Shown here one piece after another: positions 35,312 through 46,970 of a stretch of DNA of 64,000 bases. A program made the translations under genes and the position numbers. The notes beneath the pieces were generated by a model. The model was not told where the DNA came from. It saw nothing but the letters and a program-made list of their open reading frames with translations, and ran no database searches. Source of the DNA: Aspergillus flavus (taxonomy: Eukaryota > Ascomycota > Eurotiomycetes > Eurotiales > Aspergillaceae); the NCBI RefSeq assembly GCF_009017415.1, contig NC_092406.1, forward strand, positions 1,798,001 to 1,862,000. Reading direction: 5' to 3'. The stretch's first letter is position 1, and every line of letters starts with the position of its first letter.

Positions 35312-35963
35312 ATCTGACTGTCTGTATCCTACTCGGGCTTGAATCCAATTGTCTTCGTCTTCCCTTGCAGAGTTGTAGTGATGAAGCCCAGTATGCCATT
35401 ATCATGGAGAAGTCTTATTTGCAATGAATTGCTAGGGAAGCAAGCTGTTATTGTGTAGATTGACCATGTCTTCAAATGACGTTCCAAAAGGCCCTGCAGG
35501 GGTAGGCTGAGACACCTAGTCATCATGTCAATGATTTATATGTTCCCTGTAGATATTGACAACAAAGGCGGTCGTGGGGGCGGTGAAGACGTAGGCGGAG
35601 ATAAGTGCGTTGTTGATATGATGACCATCATCTGATAGATCATTGTTCTCTTTCTCCACATCTGTCACATACACCCGTGATTTTGGCTTTGCTAGTACTT
35701 TTGAATAGCTATCTCCTCGCGATCGGAAATTTCAACCATCAATCTTCTCTATATTCACTACGGCGACCTTCACTAACGCTGCTTGGGTAACCAAGACTTA
35801 CTCCACTTCGACGTGCGGTATATCGCTCCAGTCGCTCTGTGTGTGATCTGTCGAGGCTTCAACTGTTCTCCTCGTTTGAACACAAGGGAATTTTCAGGAG
35901 TGGAACAGTTGTTTGATACAGTTCACTTGCTGCAGTCACAGGGTGGACACAAATTTCAGCGAG
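35312..35963. other. intergenic before csnA
   Basis: Contains the csnA promoter. A Gly-rich open stretch at about 35553-35605 could be read as another exon of the preceding gene, but a stop at 35309-35311 ends the simpler model. Confidence 0.4.
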
Positions 35964-37622
35964 ATGGAATCCATGCCACCCGATGCTTTCGACTCTCATC
36001 CGACAAGTCCATATGCGGGACAATTACACGGTGCAGGAAACCCCGACCTAGACAGTATAAACGGAGTTACAGCTACTACAGCACCATTCGTGAAGGTGGA
36101 TGGTACAGTTTCCTAGTCGCCTTGGCAAACCGATTAGAGTGTGCCTAAAGTGGGAGAGATGCTAATCTTCTAAACAGATCCACCTAAGTTTGAATTGGAA
36201 TCGTATATTGCAAATTATACTGGTATGATGCTCGCTCCCTCACACCGATGTCTAGCTAACTGGTATGCTGCTTCCAGGCCGAACCAAGTTCAACCGTCTG
36301 TTTCTAATAGGCACGTGCTCCACATATCTCTCCGTCGAGGCCCTGAAGGCTGCGATTGTCGAAGCCAAATCAAGCAAAGATGTTTCCCGATACGAACGTG
36401 CAGTCCGTGCACTCGCCGATGTTGCGCCATATGAGGCTGAAGCTACACCAGACAAGGAGTGGATAGATCGTACACGGAAGGTCGTCAAGGCGGAGACCGA
36501 TCGGCTGGAGCATGAACTGAGAGGGTATAAGAACAACCTTATTAAAGAGAGCATAAGAGTAAGCTTCCTGACAGCGCTCTATAATACCTTGGTATATGTT
36601 CTGACAGGAAATTCCAGATGGGCAATGAAGACCTCGGACAGCACTACCATCAAATTGGTGACTTGGTGTCGGCTTCGAAGGCTTACTCTCGCATGAGAGA
36701 TTACTGCACGACCCCAAGCCATATCGCGTCAATGTTGTTTAAGATCATAAATGTAGCCATCGAGCGTGGGGACTGGCTGAGTGTCCAGTCTCATGTGCAG
36801 CGGTTGCGCAATCTACAGTCGAAACAAGAAGAACAGGCCAAGAACCAACCGAAGATGTCAGCTGCAATGGGTTTGTCGCAGTTGCACTCTGGCGCGTATC
36901 TAGACGCTGCCAATAGTTTCTTGAGCACAGACCCTACTTTAGGTGACTCGTACAACGAAGTGCTCACGTCCAACGATGTTGCCGTTTATGGTGGACTTTG
37001 CGCGCTTGCATCCATGGATCGCAATGAACTCCAGCGGCGCGTGCTAGACAATAGTTCGTTCCGCAACTTCCTCGAGCTAGAACCCCATATCCGCCGGGCG
37101 ATTTCTTTTTTCTGCAATTCAAAATTTCGGCCATGTCTAGATATCCTGGAGTCTTACCAAACCGACTACCTCCTAGACGTCCATTTGCAACGTCACGTCA
37201 GCACTCTCTACACTCGCATCCGAACAAAGTCTATCCAGCAGTATCTGGTTCCTTTCAGCCGTGTCAAGCTTGACACTCTGTCCAAGATCTTCGCTCCCGG
37301 AGCTACCAGCGGGCAAGCTCAGCCTATCCACTCCAAGTCTCCGTTTGTACAAGAATTGATCGGTCTCATCCAAGATGGTACCCTGGACTCTCGTATTGAT
37401 TTGGAAAAGATGGTACTGGTATCAAATCAAACTGATAAACGGACAGAAGTGCAGGAAGCCGTGTTGGAGAGTTTATCGAATTATATTGATGAGGCACATA
37501 TAAGAGTACTGCGGACTAATATTATCCGTGCAGGACTGGAAGTCCGCCCATTAGGCGATGAGCAGCGCAAGCAGGGGCATGGGCCGAAGCATTCACGACC
37601 GCCAACGGGGATGTTCCAGTGA
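35964..37622 (+). CDS. csnA: COP9 signalosome subunit 1 (CSN1)
   Basis: Exons 35964-36102, 36178-36222, 36278-36558 and 36618-37622 give 489 aa. Introns of 75, 55 and 59 nt keep frame. The blocks FELESYIANYTGRTKFNRLFLIG, LGQHYHQIGDLVSASKAYSRMRDYC and VAVYGGLCALASMDR are typical of CSN1/RPN7. The C-terminal PCI domain runs through YLVPFSRVKLDTLSKIF and IDLEKMVLVSNQ. CSN1 is a structural subunit of the COP9 signalosome, which removes Nedd8 from cullins and in Aspergillus is needed for sexual development and light response. ATG 35964 is the best start; an in-frame non-ATG extension reaches further upstream. Confidence 0.95.
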
Positions 37623-37902
37623 TCAAGAAGTGAGAGAGGATATTACGGAGATAGCCAGCTATGAACTGAATTATGACTAGAGACACGGTAGAAAATCAAA
37701 CAGTTTACGGAACATTGTGTTTTTTCCGGGCGAAACTGCCTTCCGTGCAAGTGGTAAACTGAGATCCGGTTTACTGTCCTGTTTATGTCAATCTAGGAAT
37801 GTGTGGTGTAAGTGTACTTTGAAGCAGATGCGAAAAGGTAAAAAGAAAACGGGAATGAACATTCTGTAAATAAGAATTTAAGTAACCTCCAAATAATACG
37901 CT

Positions 37903-39610
37903 TTACCTCGAGCGCTTGACAAGACAACCTACAATGCCCGCCAGGAGCAATGCACCATTGAATCCAGCCATGATGTAGAACGGCGCACCTGAAGACAAAA
38001 CATCGAAGAGAAGACCACCTAACTTAGTAAGGAGGAGGATTCCTGCGCCGCCAAAAAAGGAGTATACGCCAGCTATCGACCCCTTCAAATGGGACAACTG
38101 TTGCTGTCTATGGTTCCTTGGCCTTGCGAGCAGTGGCTGTCGGTCTGCGCCGCTATCCATTTCGCTAGTTCGAGAAGCACTATCCTCGTTATATACTTCA
38201 GTCTCAGCGTCGAACGCCTGTTTCGGGATCTCCTGGTTTAGACTGATACCCAGGATGCCGTTGCTCAATACCGCCAGGCTGCAGACAATCGCCCCGATTT
38301 GGCTGATACCGATTAAACTCATTATGGCGAATACACTCGGACTTCCGCCTTCTCCGCTGAACTTGGGTGTGGGGAGAAGTGGGAACGTCGAATATCCGAT
38401 GACACCAGCTAGGCAAGCAAGGAGGAGAGGCAGATGGTGCCGGCGAGACTTATCAGACCAGTACCCGAACGCTGGTGCAGCGATCAAGGCTACGAGCTGG
38501 GAGACGCCTGTCAGGATTGATGCCAACTTGTACGCATCAGGGCAAGAGTGCTTGATATCTCCGGGCCCTTCGTTGCGGCTGTCATTGCAGGCGCCCAGGA
38601 CTCGATAATAGTGGTTGACAAAGAGGGGGATAAATAATGAAATCCCCACTGATGAGGCGCGTGCTACAAATCCTCCGATGTAGCCTATGAGGATGTCACT
38701 GTGGCGGCATCCTAGAACTATAGCTGCGCCAAATTGGTCCAGATACGGGAGGTGTGATTTGCCGCCAACAGTACATGGATAATCGTCCTCATCTTGGGTC
38801 GACCAAAGTGAACTCCATGTCTTCTTTTCTTCGCCGGGGAGATCCCGGAGGCCGAATAGACACCATATACTGACCAGGAGAGCCACTACAGCGACTACGT
38901 AGTAGCTGCACTGAATAGCTTCTGATGGTGATAAGCCGAGTGTCTGGAATTTGGCGGGAAGTGGGAGGAATATAACGAGAGATACAAGGGCGCCGCAGCC
39001 AGCGCACATTCCTACGAATCCAGCCAATCGAGAGGAAGGCGTGTTCGCTTCGCCGTCTGATTGGGCTTGAGATGATGCTTCATGGTTGGAACCATTTTGC
39101 GTGTCTGCTGTCTCGGTAGATTCTTGTTCGTCGGAGTTTCCCGTCACAGTTGGAAGCACTGCCGTCACCATGGTTGAGACCGCAGAACCACCAATACTAA
39201 ATAACAACCGTCCCAGAAGAAGTTGCGGGTAAACATTCTTGGCCTGGACAAATACAACCAATGCGACGGCTATGATGCCATAGCCAGCCACACATACCTG
39301 TAAGGGAAGAAAATGAGGTTCCAGATCAGAACTATATCAAGAGTGAACGGAAGCGTACATGGCGGACACCTATGCGGTCCGAAAGCACCCCCCACAGTGG
39401 GCAAGCTACCAGCGCAAGTAATTCATCTGCAAACCCGAGGGTTCCGACGGCATCTCCTTCGCCATCGTGCAGTCCAATCAATTCTGTGACCACAAACGAG
39501 ATGGAGGAGTTGATATAAACTAGAAAAGCAATTGAAAACGGGCAGACGGCTAGCAAGTAGGTCAAGGTCTGCGTGCGGCTCGCCGTAAATAAAGCTCGTT
39601 GGGAAGCCAT
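37903..39610 (-). CDS. MFS transporter
   Basis: Exons 39610-39359 and 39297-37903 give 548 aa; the 61-nt intron (GTACGC...TTACAG) keeps frame. About 12 membrane segments are visible. The loop after TM2 carries the MFS motif A as GVLSDRIGVRHV. Two hydrophilic loops are long: one rich in Ser/Glu/Gln (about residues 135-170) in the first half and one before TM11 with QPLLARPRNHR. The Glu/Thr/Ser-rich loop and the six-plus-six layout fit the wider MFS of 2.A.1 type with distant similarity to vesicular or drug carriers, but the substrate is unknown. It is transcribed toward csnA. Confidence 0.85.
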
Positions 39611-40277
39611 ATCTCTCTAATCAATTCAGGTCATATTCTGATTCCGAGTCGAAGGGCTTAGCCTAAAATCTCGGATATCATCGATTAATATACGCTTAGA
39701 TTATAGGATCTGGAGGGACGAAGTTCTTGGCAGATGGAGGGAAAACGTCAGCTGCGGACTTGAAATGAGATACATCCAACGTCACCTGACTGCGCATTGG
39801 AGTGAGCTCCGATCAAACCGAGTCTGCCTCGGAATTTTACTTTAGACTTGTTTGCATCGCTCTAACTTTATTTCCTTTATCTGATTGCGATTTTGATACA
39901 CTAATGTACATACTATATCCTGGCTGGTCTACTCCGTATACTCCGTATATGGGCTGTGGTATAGTGTTCCACTTTAGGAATAGCGGGTGCCTACCAGGTA
40001 CGGCTGTGCGTGTTCTACTCCAGCCTAGGATGTGGAAATAGAGAACAATGGGCTCCAAGGACAGCGAGCAGGAGCTTGCTGGATTACATTGCTTTGATTG
40101 ACAGCATTGCAACTTTCATCTGCATCGGGCTACTTATCGCGAAGATGTTATTCATGTCAGAAGGGCTCTAGTCTTGGTTTTAAATATAATACTGAATCTA
40201 TACTGATTGATGGATATAGTAAGCCTTCCCCACCAATCGAACTATCTGTCTCGAAACTAGGCACGGACATATATCAG
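39611..40277. other. intergenic with tandem TACTCCGTA pair
   Basis: Lies between the MFS gene (minus) and the APH-like pseudogene (plus). It includes TACTCCGTA at 39930-39938 and again at 39939-39947. The frame of the pseudogene stays open upstream to about 40098, but without an ATG. Confidence 0.5.
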
Positions 40278-41152
40278 ATGGGCTCAAAGTCCCTTTGCAA
40301 AAAGGTCATAAGTGGGATTCCCGAGGCTGCGGTCGCCAGCTGGAAAGAGAGAGACGGACATTACTGTCTGCTCGAGGGTACCATCCGGAATTCATCCTCC
40401 CCAGAGGCAGCCGAAGGCCTCATATACCAGGCTGGAATGCCATCTGCCGTCTGGGAGATTGGCTCTGAGGCAATCTGTAAGGTCAAAACTTGGGCGGAGG
40501 GGATGGACAGTGAAAGCAACACCCTTGCCTTTGTCGCATCCAGGTTTCCACACATCCTACTTCCTGAGGTCACTTACTCGTGGGTCGATGAGCAGCTGGA
40601 ACGTACCTTCTTTATTTGAGGCGGGTTCAAGGACGTAATCTTGCAAAGGCCTGGCCATCACTAACTTCAGAGCAAAGAGCTCAAGTCGCTGCTACTGTCG
40701 CACAATATTGCCACGACCTTGCTGAAGTGACCTCGGAGAATTTGCAGTCAGCAACAGGTTGTGGAGTCCTTGAACCCTTTCTAACCGTGGATGCCGAAGC
40801 ATCACACCCATCCTGGAAACCTCAACCATTGGGGCCACTTTCTCGCACTGTGGCTGAGAGATATCTCCAGAAATTATCAACTCAGGCTTGTCCACCTGTC
40901 GGAGAAAGATTTCATCTCTATCATGCCGATCTCAGTCCGACAAATATTCTTCTCTCAAGCGACAGTAGCATCGAAGCAATCTTGGATTGGGAATCAGCTG
41001 GGTTTTATTCGAAGTTTTGGATTCCTCTGAAGCCGTATCGAAGTGGAGGATTCAATCTTGACATTCCAGGTGATTCCCGCTACGATTGGAGGGATCTTTT
41101 TGTATCAAAATCCTCTGACGAGGGATTTACGCTTGAACACGACCATGTTTGA
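40278..41152 (+). pseudogene. APH-fold phosphotransferase, one-base frameshift
   Basis: The first frame (ATG at 40278) runs to a TGA at 40617-40619; the family sequence resumes one frame over from 40616 (LRRVQGRNLAKAWPS) to 41152. Joined, it is a fungal aminoglycoside-phosphotransferase-like protein (PF01636): the Brenner-type motif FHLYHADLSPTNILLS and the metal-binding AILDWESAGFYSKFW are both intact. The break sits in a short T run (TTTATTTGAGG), as if one T were lost. Because all catalytic residues are preserved and no other lesion is visible, this is either a very young pseudogene or a sequencing error. These kinases phosphorylate small molecules; the native substrate is unknown. The N-terminus is uncertain. 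Confidence 0.7.
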
Positions 41153-41722
41153 TGGCAGAAGACATTGAATTTTACTTTCTTTAATATCAACGAGCATTAC
41201 GATGCTACACCTGCTGGTACATAAACCTCCCGGGCCTTCGGACATTTACTACCTGTCTCCTCCTGTAGTATTCAGTCAATTTGGCCTAACACATTTGGTG
41301 GAATACTCACCATTTCAGTGTCATGGAAATCTATTGAGTAGGAGAGAACGCTATGATAATTAAGAACCTGTTCTTCGAAGAAAAGCAGAACAAGAACCAG
41401 CCTATAGGACTCATACTAAGTAGTATCCAAACCCCCAGTCAGACTAAACTCAAAGGAGACGAGAACCGGACACCCGCGCTGACGTAAGGTCCCGGCGGGC
41501 GGTGACTGAATCCCCCCATTGCTTATACGGAGCAAGTATAGCATAGCTGTCCAGAACATCTCCAATTCCCGCCCACGCGATCGCTGGCCTGAATTTTCAC
41601 TTTACTCTCCTCCCAGTGTGTTAATCTTTTTTAGCCGCTGTCGATGTCCCTCTGACAACCTTACTGTTTTTAATTTCGGTTTTCTGTCAAGGACATCGGG
41701 CTTCTCGCCCGCCTCTGTTGCC
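41153..41722. promoter_or_regulatory. promoter region of hrd1
   Basis: 570 bp with a CT-rich stretch near 41580-41700 just before the start codon. No other feature is seen. Confidence 0.5.
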
Positions 41723-44194
41723 ATGAGACTTGCCGCATATACTGGGGTAAGTGGCTCGCATGGTTCGGTTCGCTTTGAATGGAAAGCTAACCCTGCCTCA
41801 CTCCACAGGTCTCGGTGGCCCTAGCCACGGGCGTCTTTCTAAAGGCACTTCATCAGAGGGCGAACTTCTACTCGGCCTGCGTTTACCTTTCTCAGAGCAG
41901 TGCCAATCTCATGGTAGGTCGCCGCCGCATGTGCTCTTGAATGATCTCTACGCCCAAGGTCCACTTAAGAGAATATCTTCTAACAGATGCAGATCTTGAC
42001 AAATGTTTGTCTGTTAGCGGTCGGTTTCCTTCTTTTCTGGCTTCAGCGTCTCCTTTACGGCCCCTTACGACCCATCGAAACCGAACAGTTGTATGAAAAG
42101 GCATGGTTCGCGGTTACGGAAACCTGCCTGGCCATGACCATATTCCGGGGGGAGCTGGGCGGCTGGTTTCTGGTTATGTTCGTTTGTCTACTCGTCGGAA
42201 AAGTCTGGGGCTGGATTGGCGAAGGCCGTGTGGAATACCTGGAGCAACAACCCCCTGCCAACCCTCGCCTGTTCCATGCTCGCCTGGCAACTTCCCTGCT
42301 CCTCGCGGTCCTGTTCAATTCTTTCATGTTAAGGTACTGTGTTCGGACGGTTCTTGAGCAAGCACGCCCTGACATGATGGTCATGTTCGGCTTCGAGTTC
42401 GCCGTCCTCACCATCCTATCGAGCTCGACCGCCGCGAGGTACTCAATTTCTCTGGTAGAGATCTATGTTACTCATCAACAATTGAAGGCCAGGGTTGAGG
42501 AGCGCCGCCAGGAGATTCGAGCTGAGAGGCAGGAGGCCATTCGTCGGAGTGCGCAAGCCGGAGAACTCTCTCCTCCTACTAATCTACCCGATGAGAACGA
42601 TATCAATGAGATGGAACTTGATGTACCAGGATGGGAGGAAAAAGGCCGCTGGGTTTTCTATCTCGATCTGCTCACGGACTTCCTGAAGCTGACCGTGTAT
42701 CTCACCTTCTTTGCCATCCTCTTCACTTTCTACGGGCTGCCGATCCATATCCTGCGCGACGTAGTGGTGACGATTCGCTCCTTCGGTCGCAGAATTATGG
42801 ATTTCCTTCGGTATCGTAATGCTACCCGTGACATGAACGAGCGGTATCCAGATGCAACTGCAGAGGAAATCGCACGAGAAGAAGTATGCATTATTTGTCG
42901 GGAGGAAATGGCACAGTGGCAGCAACCCGCGGACGGAGCTGGACCAACAAGAGGAAGGGTTTCTGAGAGACTTCGCCCGAAGAAGCTCCCTTGTGGTCAC
43001 ATCTTGCATTTCGCCTGTCTTCGCAGCTGGCTGGAAAGACAGCAAAACTGCCCAACCTGTCGACGCCCAGTTGTCGCACCGCCTCGTCACCGTGGCCAGC
43101 CTGGGGTGGGGGTAAATGATGGGCAAGGCAACGGGGGTGCTGGGGGTCTACAAGGTGGCCCTGCTGGGAATCAGCCTCCCGGGAGGAATGCAGCCGCTGA
43201 TGACTTACCCAGAGCTCGTGTATACCAATTTGGACCCTTCCGGATCGGGTTCGGTGCGGGCCGAGGAGACATGTTTCACAATCTTCATCAGCAAATTCAC
43301 CAAGGCAATGCTCCCCTGCAGCCAGCAAATAATGGCAATCCTGGCGCAAGACAAATCGGGTTTGGCTTTGGCTTCGGGCGTCCACCACCACCACCAACAC
43401 CAACTGCCCACCCTACGCCGGCCCCAACGGCTGTCTCTGACATGCAAAGCCACCTTTCCCAATTGGAACAGCAGATTATGCAGGAGATCAGCAATCTCCG
43501 GGTCACGGCGGATCAACTTCATCTGGTCCGCTTGTTACAGACCGAGCTTCAGCGACTTCGGAGTCTTCAGAATCCACAAGCCAACCCCTTGGATTTGCCG
43601 AACACTTTATCGCAGAACCCTACCATTCCGTCGTCATCTACAATAACAACGACTCGCCGGCAGTTTATTTCAGATCCAAGAGCACCCGCCATGACGGCTG
43701 GCGATGCACGACTACCCGAGGGACTTAGCCTCCCCCCGGGCTGGTCCCTTCTTCCCCTCCACTCAGCGGAGCAGGGCTCGAGTGGAGCGGCAAATGTGAC
43801 GCCCACTCCAACTGTTCCTGTAACAGCTCCACCTGCACAGACGCCTGCCGGCAGTTCCGAGTCCCAAGCGCCCGTGTTGGCGGAAAACGGTGTGAATGAT
43901 AGTCAGGATGAACAGGGTCCTAGCCAGGTGAATTCGGGTTCTCGTACCCTGCCGGGTTGGGGTTCAGCAAGGTCTCCAACCACCGCGACAGACGATGTCG
44001 AGCCAGCGTCCGAGCAATGGACAGAAGTAACAACTGAGGGACAATCTGAGAAGTCTACCTCTATACCCGTTGAACATGGTGAGGCTGTTCATCATGGCGA
44101 GGACGCTGTGGTAGAGGATGGCTCATCGTCATCACCGTCGAAGGGCAAAGCGCGGGTGGCAACGGTGGAGGACGTCGGGGATGATGAGACATGA
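41723..44194 (+). CDS. hrd1: ER-associated degradation E3 ubiquitin ligase HRD1
   Basis: Exons 41723-41746, 41809-41913 and 41987-44194 give 778 aa. Introns of 62 and 73 nt have GTAAGT and GTAGGT donors. The N-terminal half has about six to eight membrane helices ([20 protein letters not shown], then [20 protein letters not shown]). A RING-H2 domain lies at about residues 344-401, starting CIIC and ending CPTCRRP, with the central [16 protein letters not shown]. The long Pro/Gly/Gln-rich tail is typical of filamentous-fungal orthologues. HRD1 forms the retrotranslocation channel and ubiquitin ligase that clears misfolded ER proteins. The first exon of eight codons is inferred from the splice sites and the family start. 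Confidence 0.95.
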
Positions 44195-45012
44195 CATGGG
44201 ATTTCCCTCTAGAGTTTTTGTTTTCTTCTGTTTTATATCCTTTGCAAGTACTTTACTCCCCACTATCCATTTGCCCGATGCATTTATCAGATTTGGGAAA
44301 CAAGCGTTCAACGGCGTTCTTAGCGAGGCAGAAAGATCATACCCGGGTTGTCTGTGAATTCGAATTTCTATGCGATGGGGGGTATGTCTGATGATTTCCC
44401 CTTTTTGTAATGTTGGAAACCATTTAGCATAGCCATCTGATCGAGATCGTGGAGGATATTTTTGTTTCCGCTGTCAGGTGGATGGATCTCTTTACATGCA
44501 TGTATGTACATAGTAGTGGTAGCAATCAACCTCGCCCGATCCTCCTTCCGTTCATTGTTCTATATTATATGCATAATATATCAATACATATATTCTACCT
44601 CATTTTCTTACAGGCTTTGAAGTTTGTATAGATACTCTCGATGCTGAAATACTCGAAGCCTTATTCTGCGATGGATGCCGCCGCTTTTAGTTATCGCAAG
44701 AACGTGAGCACTTTATAGGTACTCACTGACCCTTCTCTGAGCACGCACGACTTGTCGTATTGGAGCAGACCTTAAGTCGCACCTCCACACCCCAGAGTGG
44801 TATCTCCGCAGTCAATGACTGACAAGGCCATTGCTGAAGAGACCATTACTCCAGACTGACGACTACATTTCAACGGACAATGCTATCTGCAAATGTTTAG
44901 ATCCATCCACAAATGAACTGGACTCTCTTCAAACGACATTGTCTCTGGAGATTACTGAAAGCAAATGTGATATGAGCGATACACTGTGACTGGTCTTTGC
45001 TTGAGCAGTCTC
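44195..45012. other. intergenic
   Basis: Follows hrd1. It contains its 3'UTR and AT-rich DNA; I see no gene or repeat. Confidence 0.5.
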
Positions 45013-45543
45013 TTACTTAAGTCCCTGTTGAGCAATTTTCCACGCCCGTAAAACCGCAGCTCTGATCTGGTCCACATCTGTTTGGGTTGTTGGAACTTGA
45101 TGTGCACCTTGAAAACTGACCACCTCTGCATGGTCCATAGTGTAATAAGTCTCCATGAGGCGCTTTCCATCCGGGCGCCACGGATCACGAATTCCACGAA
45201 TATGCACCGACGGCAATGAAAGACGGTTTTGACCCGATAAGACGGATCTGCCACTGACCAACAACTTTTCCCTTTCCGCGGTCATACATTTTAACCGCAT
45301 TAACAGGGCTCTTCGAACCGTCTCCCTTTCGCACTCTACCTCATCCGCATCAATATCAAACGTGTCAACGGCTCTTTGATCACAATGCCACCTAAAGAAG
45401 GGTTTCAGGCTATTGAAGAAAGAACCCACCCCAGGACCAGGCAGAGATTCGAAAGGGGCATCGAGAAACACAAACTGAAAGACAAGATGCAGGGGCTTGT
45501 GTGATCTGACTAGGTCAAAAGTTACGTGGTGAGCATGTCGCAA
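45013..45543 (-). pseudogene. decayed FSH1-type serine hydrolase fragment
   Basis: A frame of 176 codons (a non-ATG start at 45543) carries recognisable FSH1 (PF03959) pieces: FQFVFLDAPFESLPGPGVG in the first half and LPSVHIRGIRDPWRPDGK with FQGAHQVP near the end, where the catalytic Asp and His lie. The N-terminal HGxGT block is missing, and the GxSxG nucleophile elbow expected between the two halves is absent: the middle reads RRALLMRLKCMTAEREKLL and continues straight to the last third. No ATG or upstream exon restores it. I read it as a relic with an internal deletion and lost 5' end. Such hydrolases often serve metabolite clusters, but no such cluster is present here. Confidence 0.65.
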
Positions 45544-45965
45544 TAGGACGAAGCCCGGACCTGCTTAATGCAGAGCACATGTCTTAGCTGCTGTGCTATA
45601 TAACGGTGGCCCTATATGGGACTCGATCCTCGTGGCGGGAGTAGATATCGTCGGAATGTAGTAAAACGGAAGATATCCGACTGCCCTACAGGCTTAAGGA
45701 GCCAATGGCGGAAGGGTATTATCTGTTTGTAACACGTTCGAGTGTCTCTCAATCAACAGTGAATAATTTCTTCAATTTTCTCGGCTTCGTACACTTTTCA
45801 CCTCTGCGGGGACCTTTGGCAGGGATCACATTCATGTTGTTGTCGGTATATGCGCCACCAACGAAAGGTATTAGTTCCGGGTATACTCAAAAGACGGTGG
45901 TAAAATTGGAAGCTATTGCATTAAATAATTTAAATTATAAATAATTGTCCGCGAATAATAGACGC
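45544..45965. other. intergenic before tRNA-Thr
   Basis: No gene is supported. The last 60 bp upstream of the tRNA is AT-rich. Confidence 0.5.
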
Positions 45966-46049
45966 GCCTCTATAGCTCAGTGGTAGAGCGCTTGACTTGT
46001 ACCTAGTACGGATATCAAGAGGTCCGTGGTTCAATCCCGCGTGGAGGCA
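45966..46049 (+). tRNA. tRNA-Thr (anticodon TGT) with 12-nt intron
   Basis: Acceptor arms GCCTCTA and TGGAGGC pair (one G-T). The anticodon stem CTTGA/TCAAG encloses CTTGTA, an inserted 12 nt (46002-46013) and A; removing the insert leaves the loop CTTGTAA with anticodon TGT. The insert sits one base 3' of the anticodon, the standard tRNA intron position. The T arm is CCGTGGTTCAATCCCGC-like. A T8 Pol III terminator follows at about 46051. Confidence 0.88.
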
Positions 46050-46970
46050 CTTTTTTTTGTGCTTTTTTACATATACGTCACTATACAGACTTGATTTTCT
46101 AGAATCAACGTGACCTTCCCTATTTGGACGAGGGCGCTCATGGGGTCGCTCACTGAGTATTTCTCATCACCGGTCAAGGCTCAGTGAGAGCTCTGGTCCT
46201 ACTCAGAGCGGGATGGTCATCCGTCATGTGTGCTCTTAACTGCCCATACCTCAATATTCTGTACCATTAGCTTGACGACTAATTTACACAGTATATCTGA
46301 GATAACTATAATTTTAATAGAGCTGTAAGAGATATCGCCAGGGCCTGATATTCCACAAGGCCAAAAGGTCAAATAATTCTGACTCGTCAATAGGTTGCGG
46401 TCTTGGTAGAATAGAAGTCACTACAGGACTACTGTCGGCGCAAGATTACTGTTGATACTAGACTTAAGTCCAAAGGACCAGGCCTATTAAATACATATAC
46501 TTGATAGTTAGAAGAGTATAAATAAGTTAAGACTGGTTGTGCTATTAAAAATAACTCTGGAGTAATAATTATAAATTAATTATAAAAAATTAAACTAAGT
46601 ATATAAATAAGTGTTCTTATATATCCTTCCCCATCGTATCACTGTTATGATATCTCGTGTCAGTAATATACTGTATCTTAATGCTCGAACTTTTCCTCCA
46701 ATGATACCGAAGCAAGACGAGACAATCACTGCTATTTCGTAAGAATTTGGCCACAAGTTTGTACGGACTTTCGTCAGCGCCAAGTCAAGAAACATGTAGG
46801 TTTATAATGGAATTTTCGAAGCTGAGGTAAGACGGGAAGAAAAAACCTCGAAAACGAAGATTCGATACATGCTCTTTCAACGGGCACCAAACAACTCAAA
46901 TTTAGAAGTTTTTGTTCGTAAGTCTCGCTTCCAAACCCCCACTTCGCCATTTGTCGATGTCCCGACTGTC
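46050..46970. other. intergenic with AT/TpA-rich tract
   Basis: About 46250-46640 is strongly AT-rich with many TA steps and no coding frame. It resembles DNA degraded by repeat-induced point mutation, but no parent repeat can be named. The remainder has no feature. Confidence 0.5.

Noticed and set aside
42891..43403. 170-codon frame antisense to hrd1
   Set aside because: It is a shadow of the RING-domain coding sequence on the other strand.
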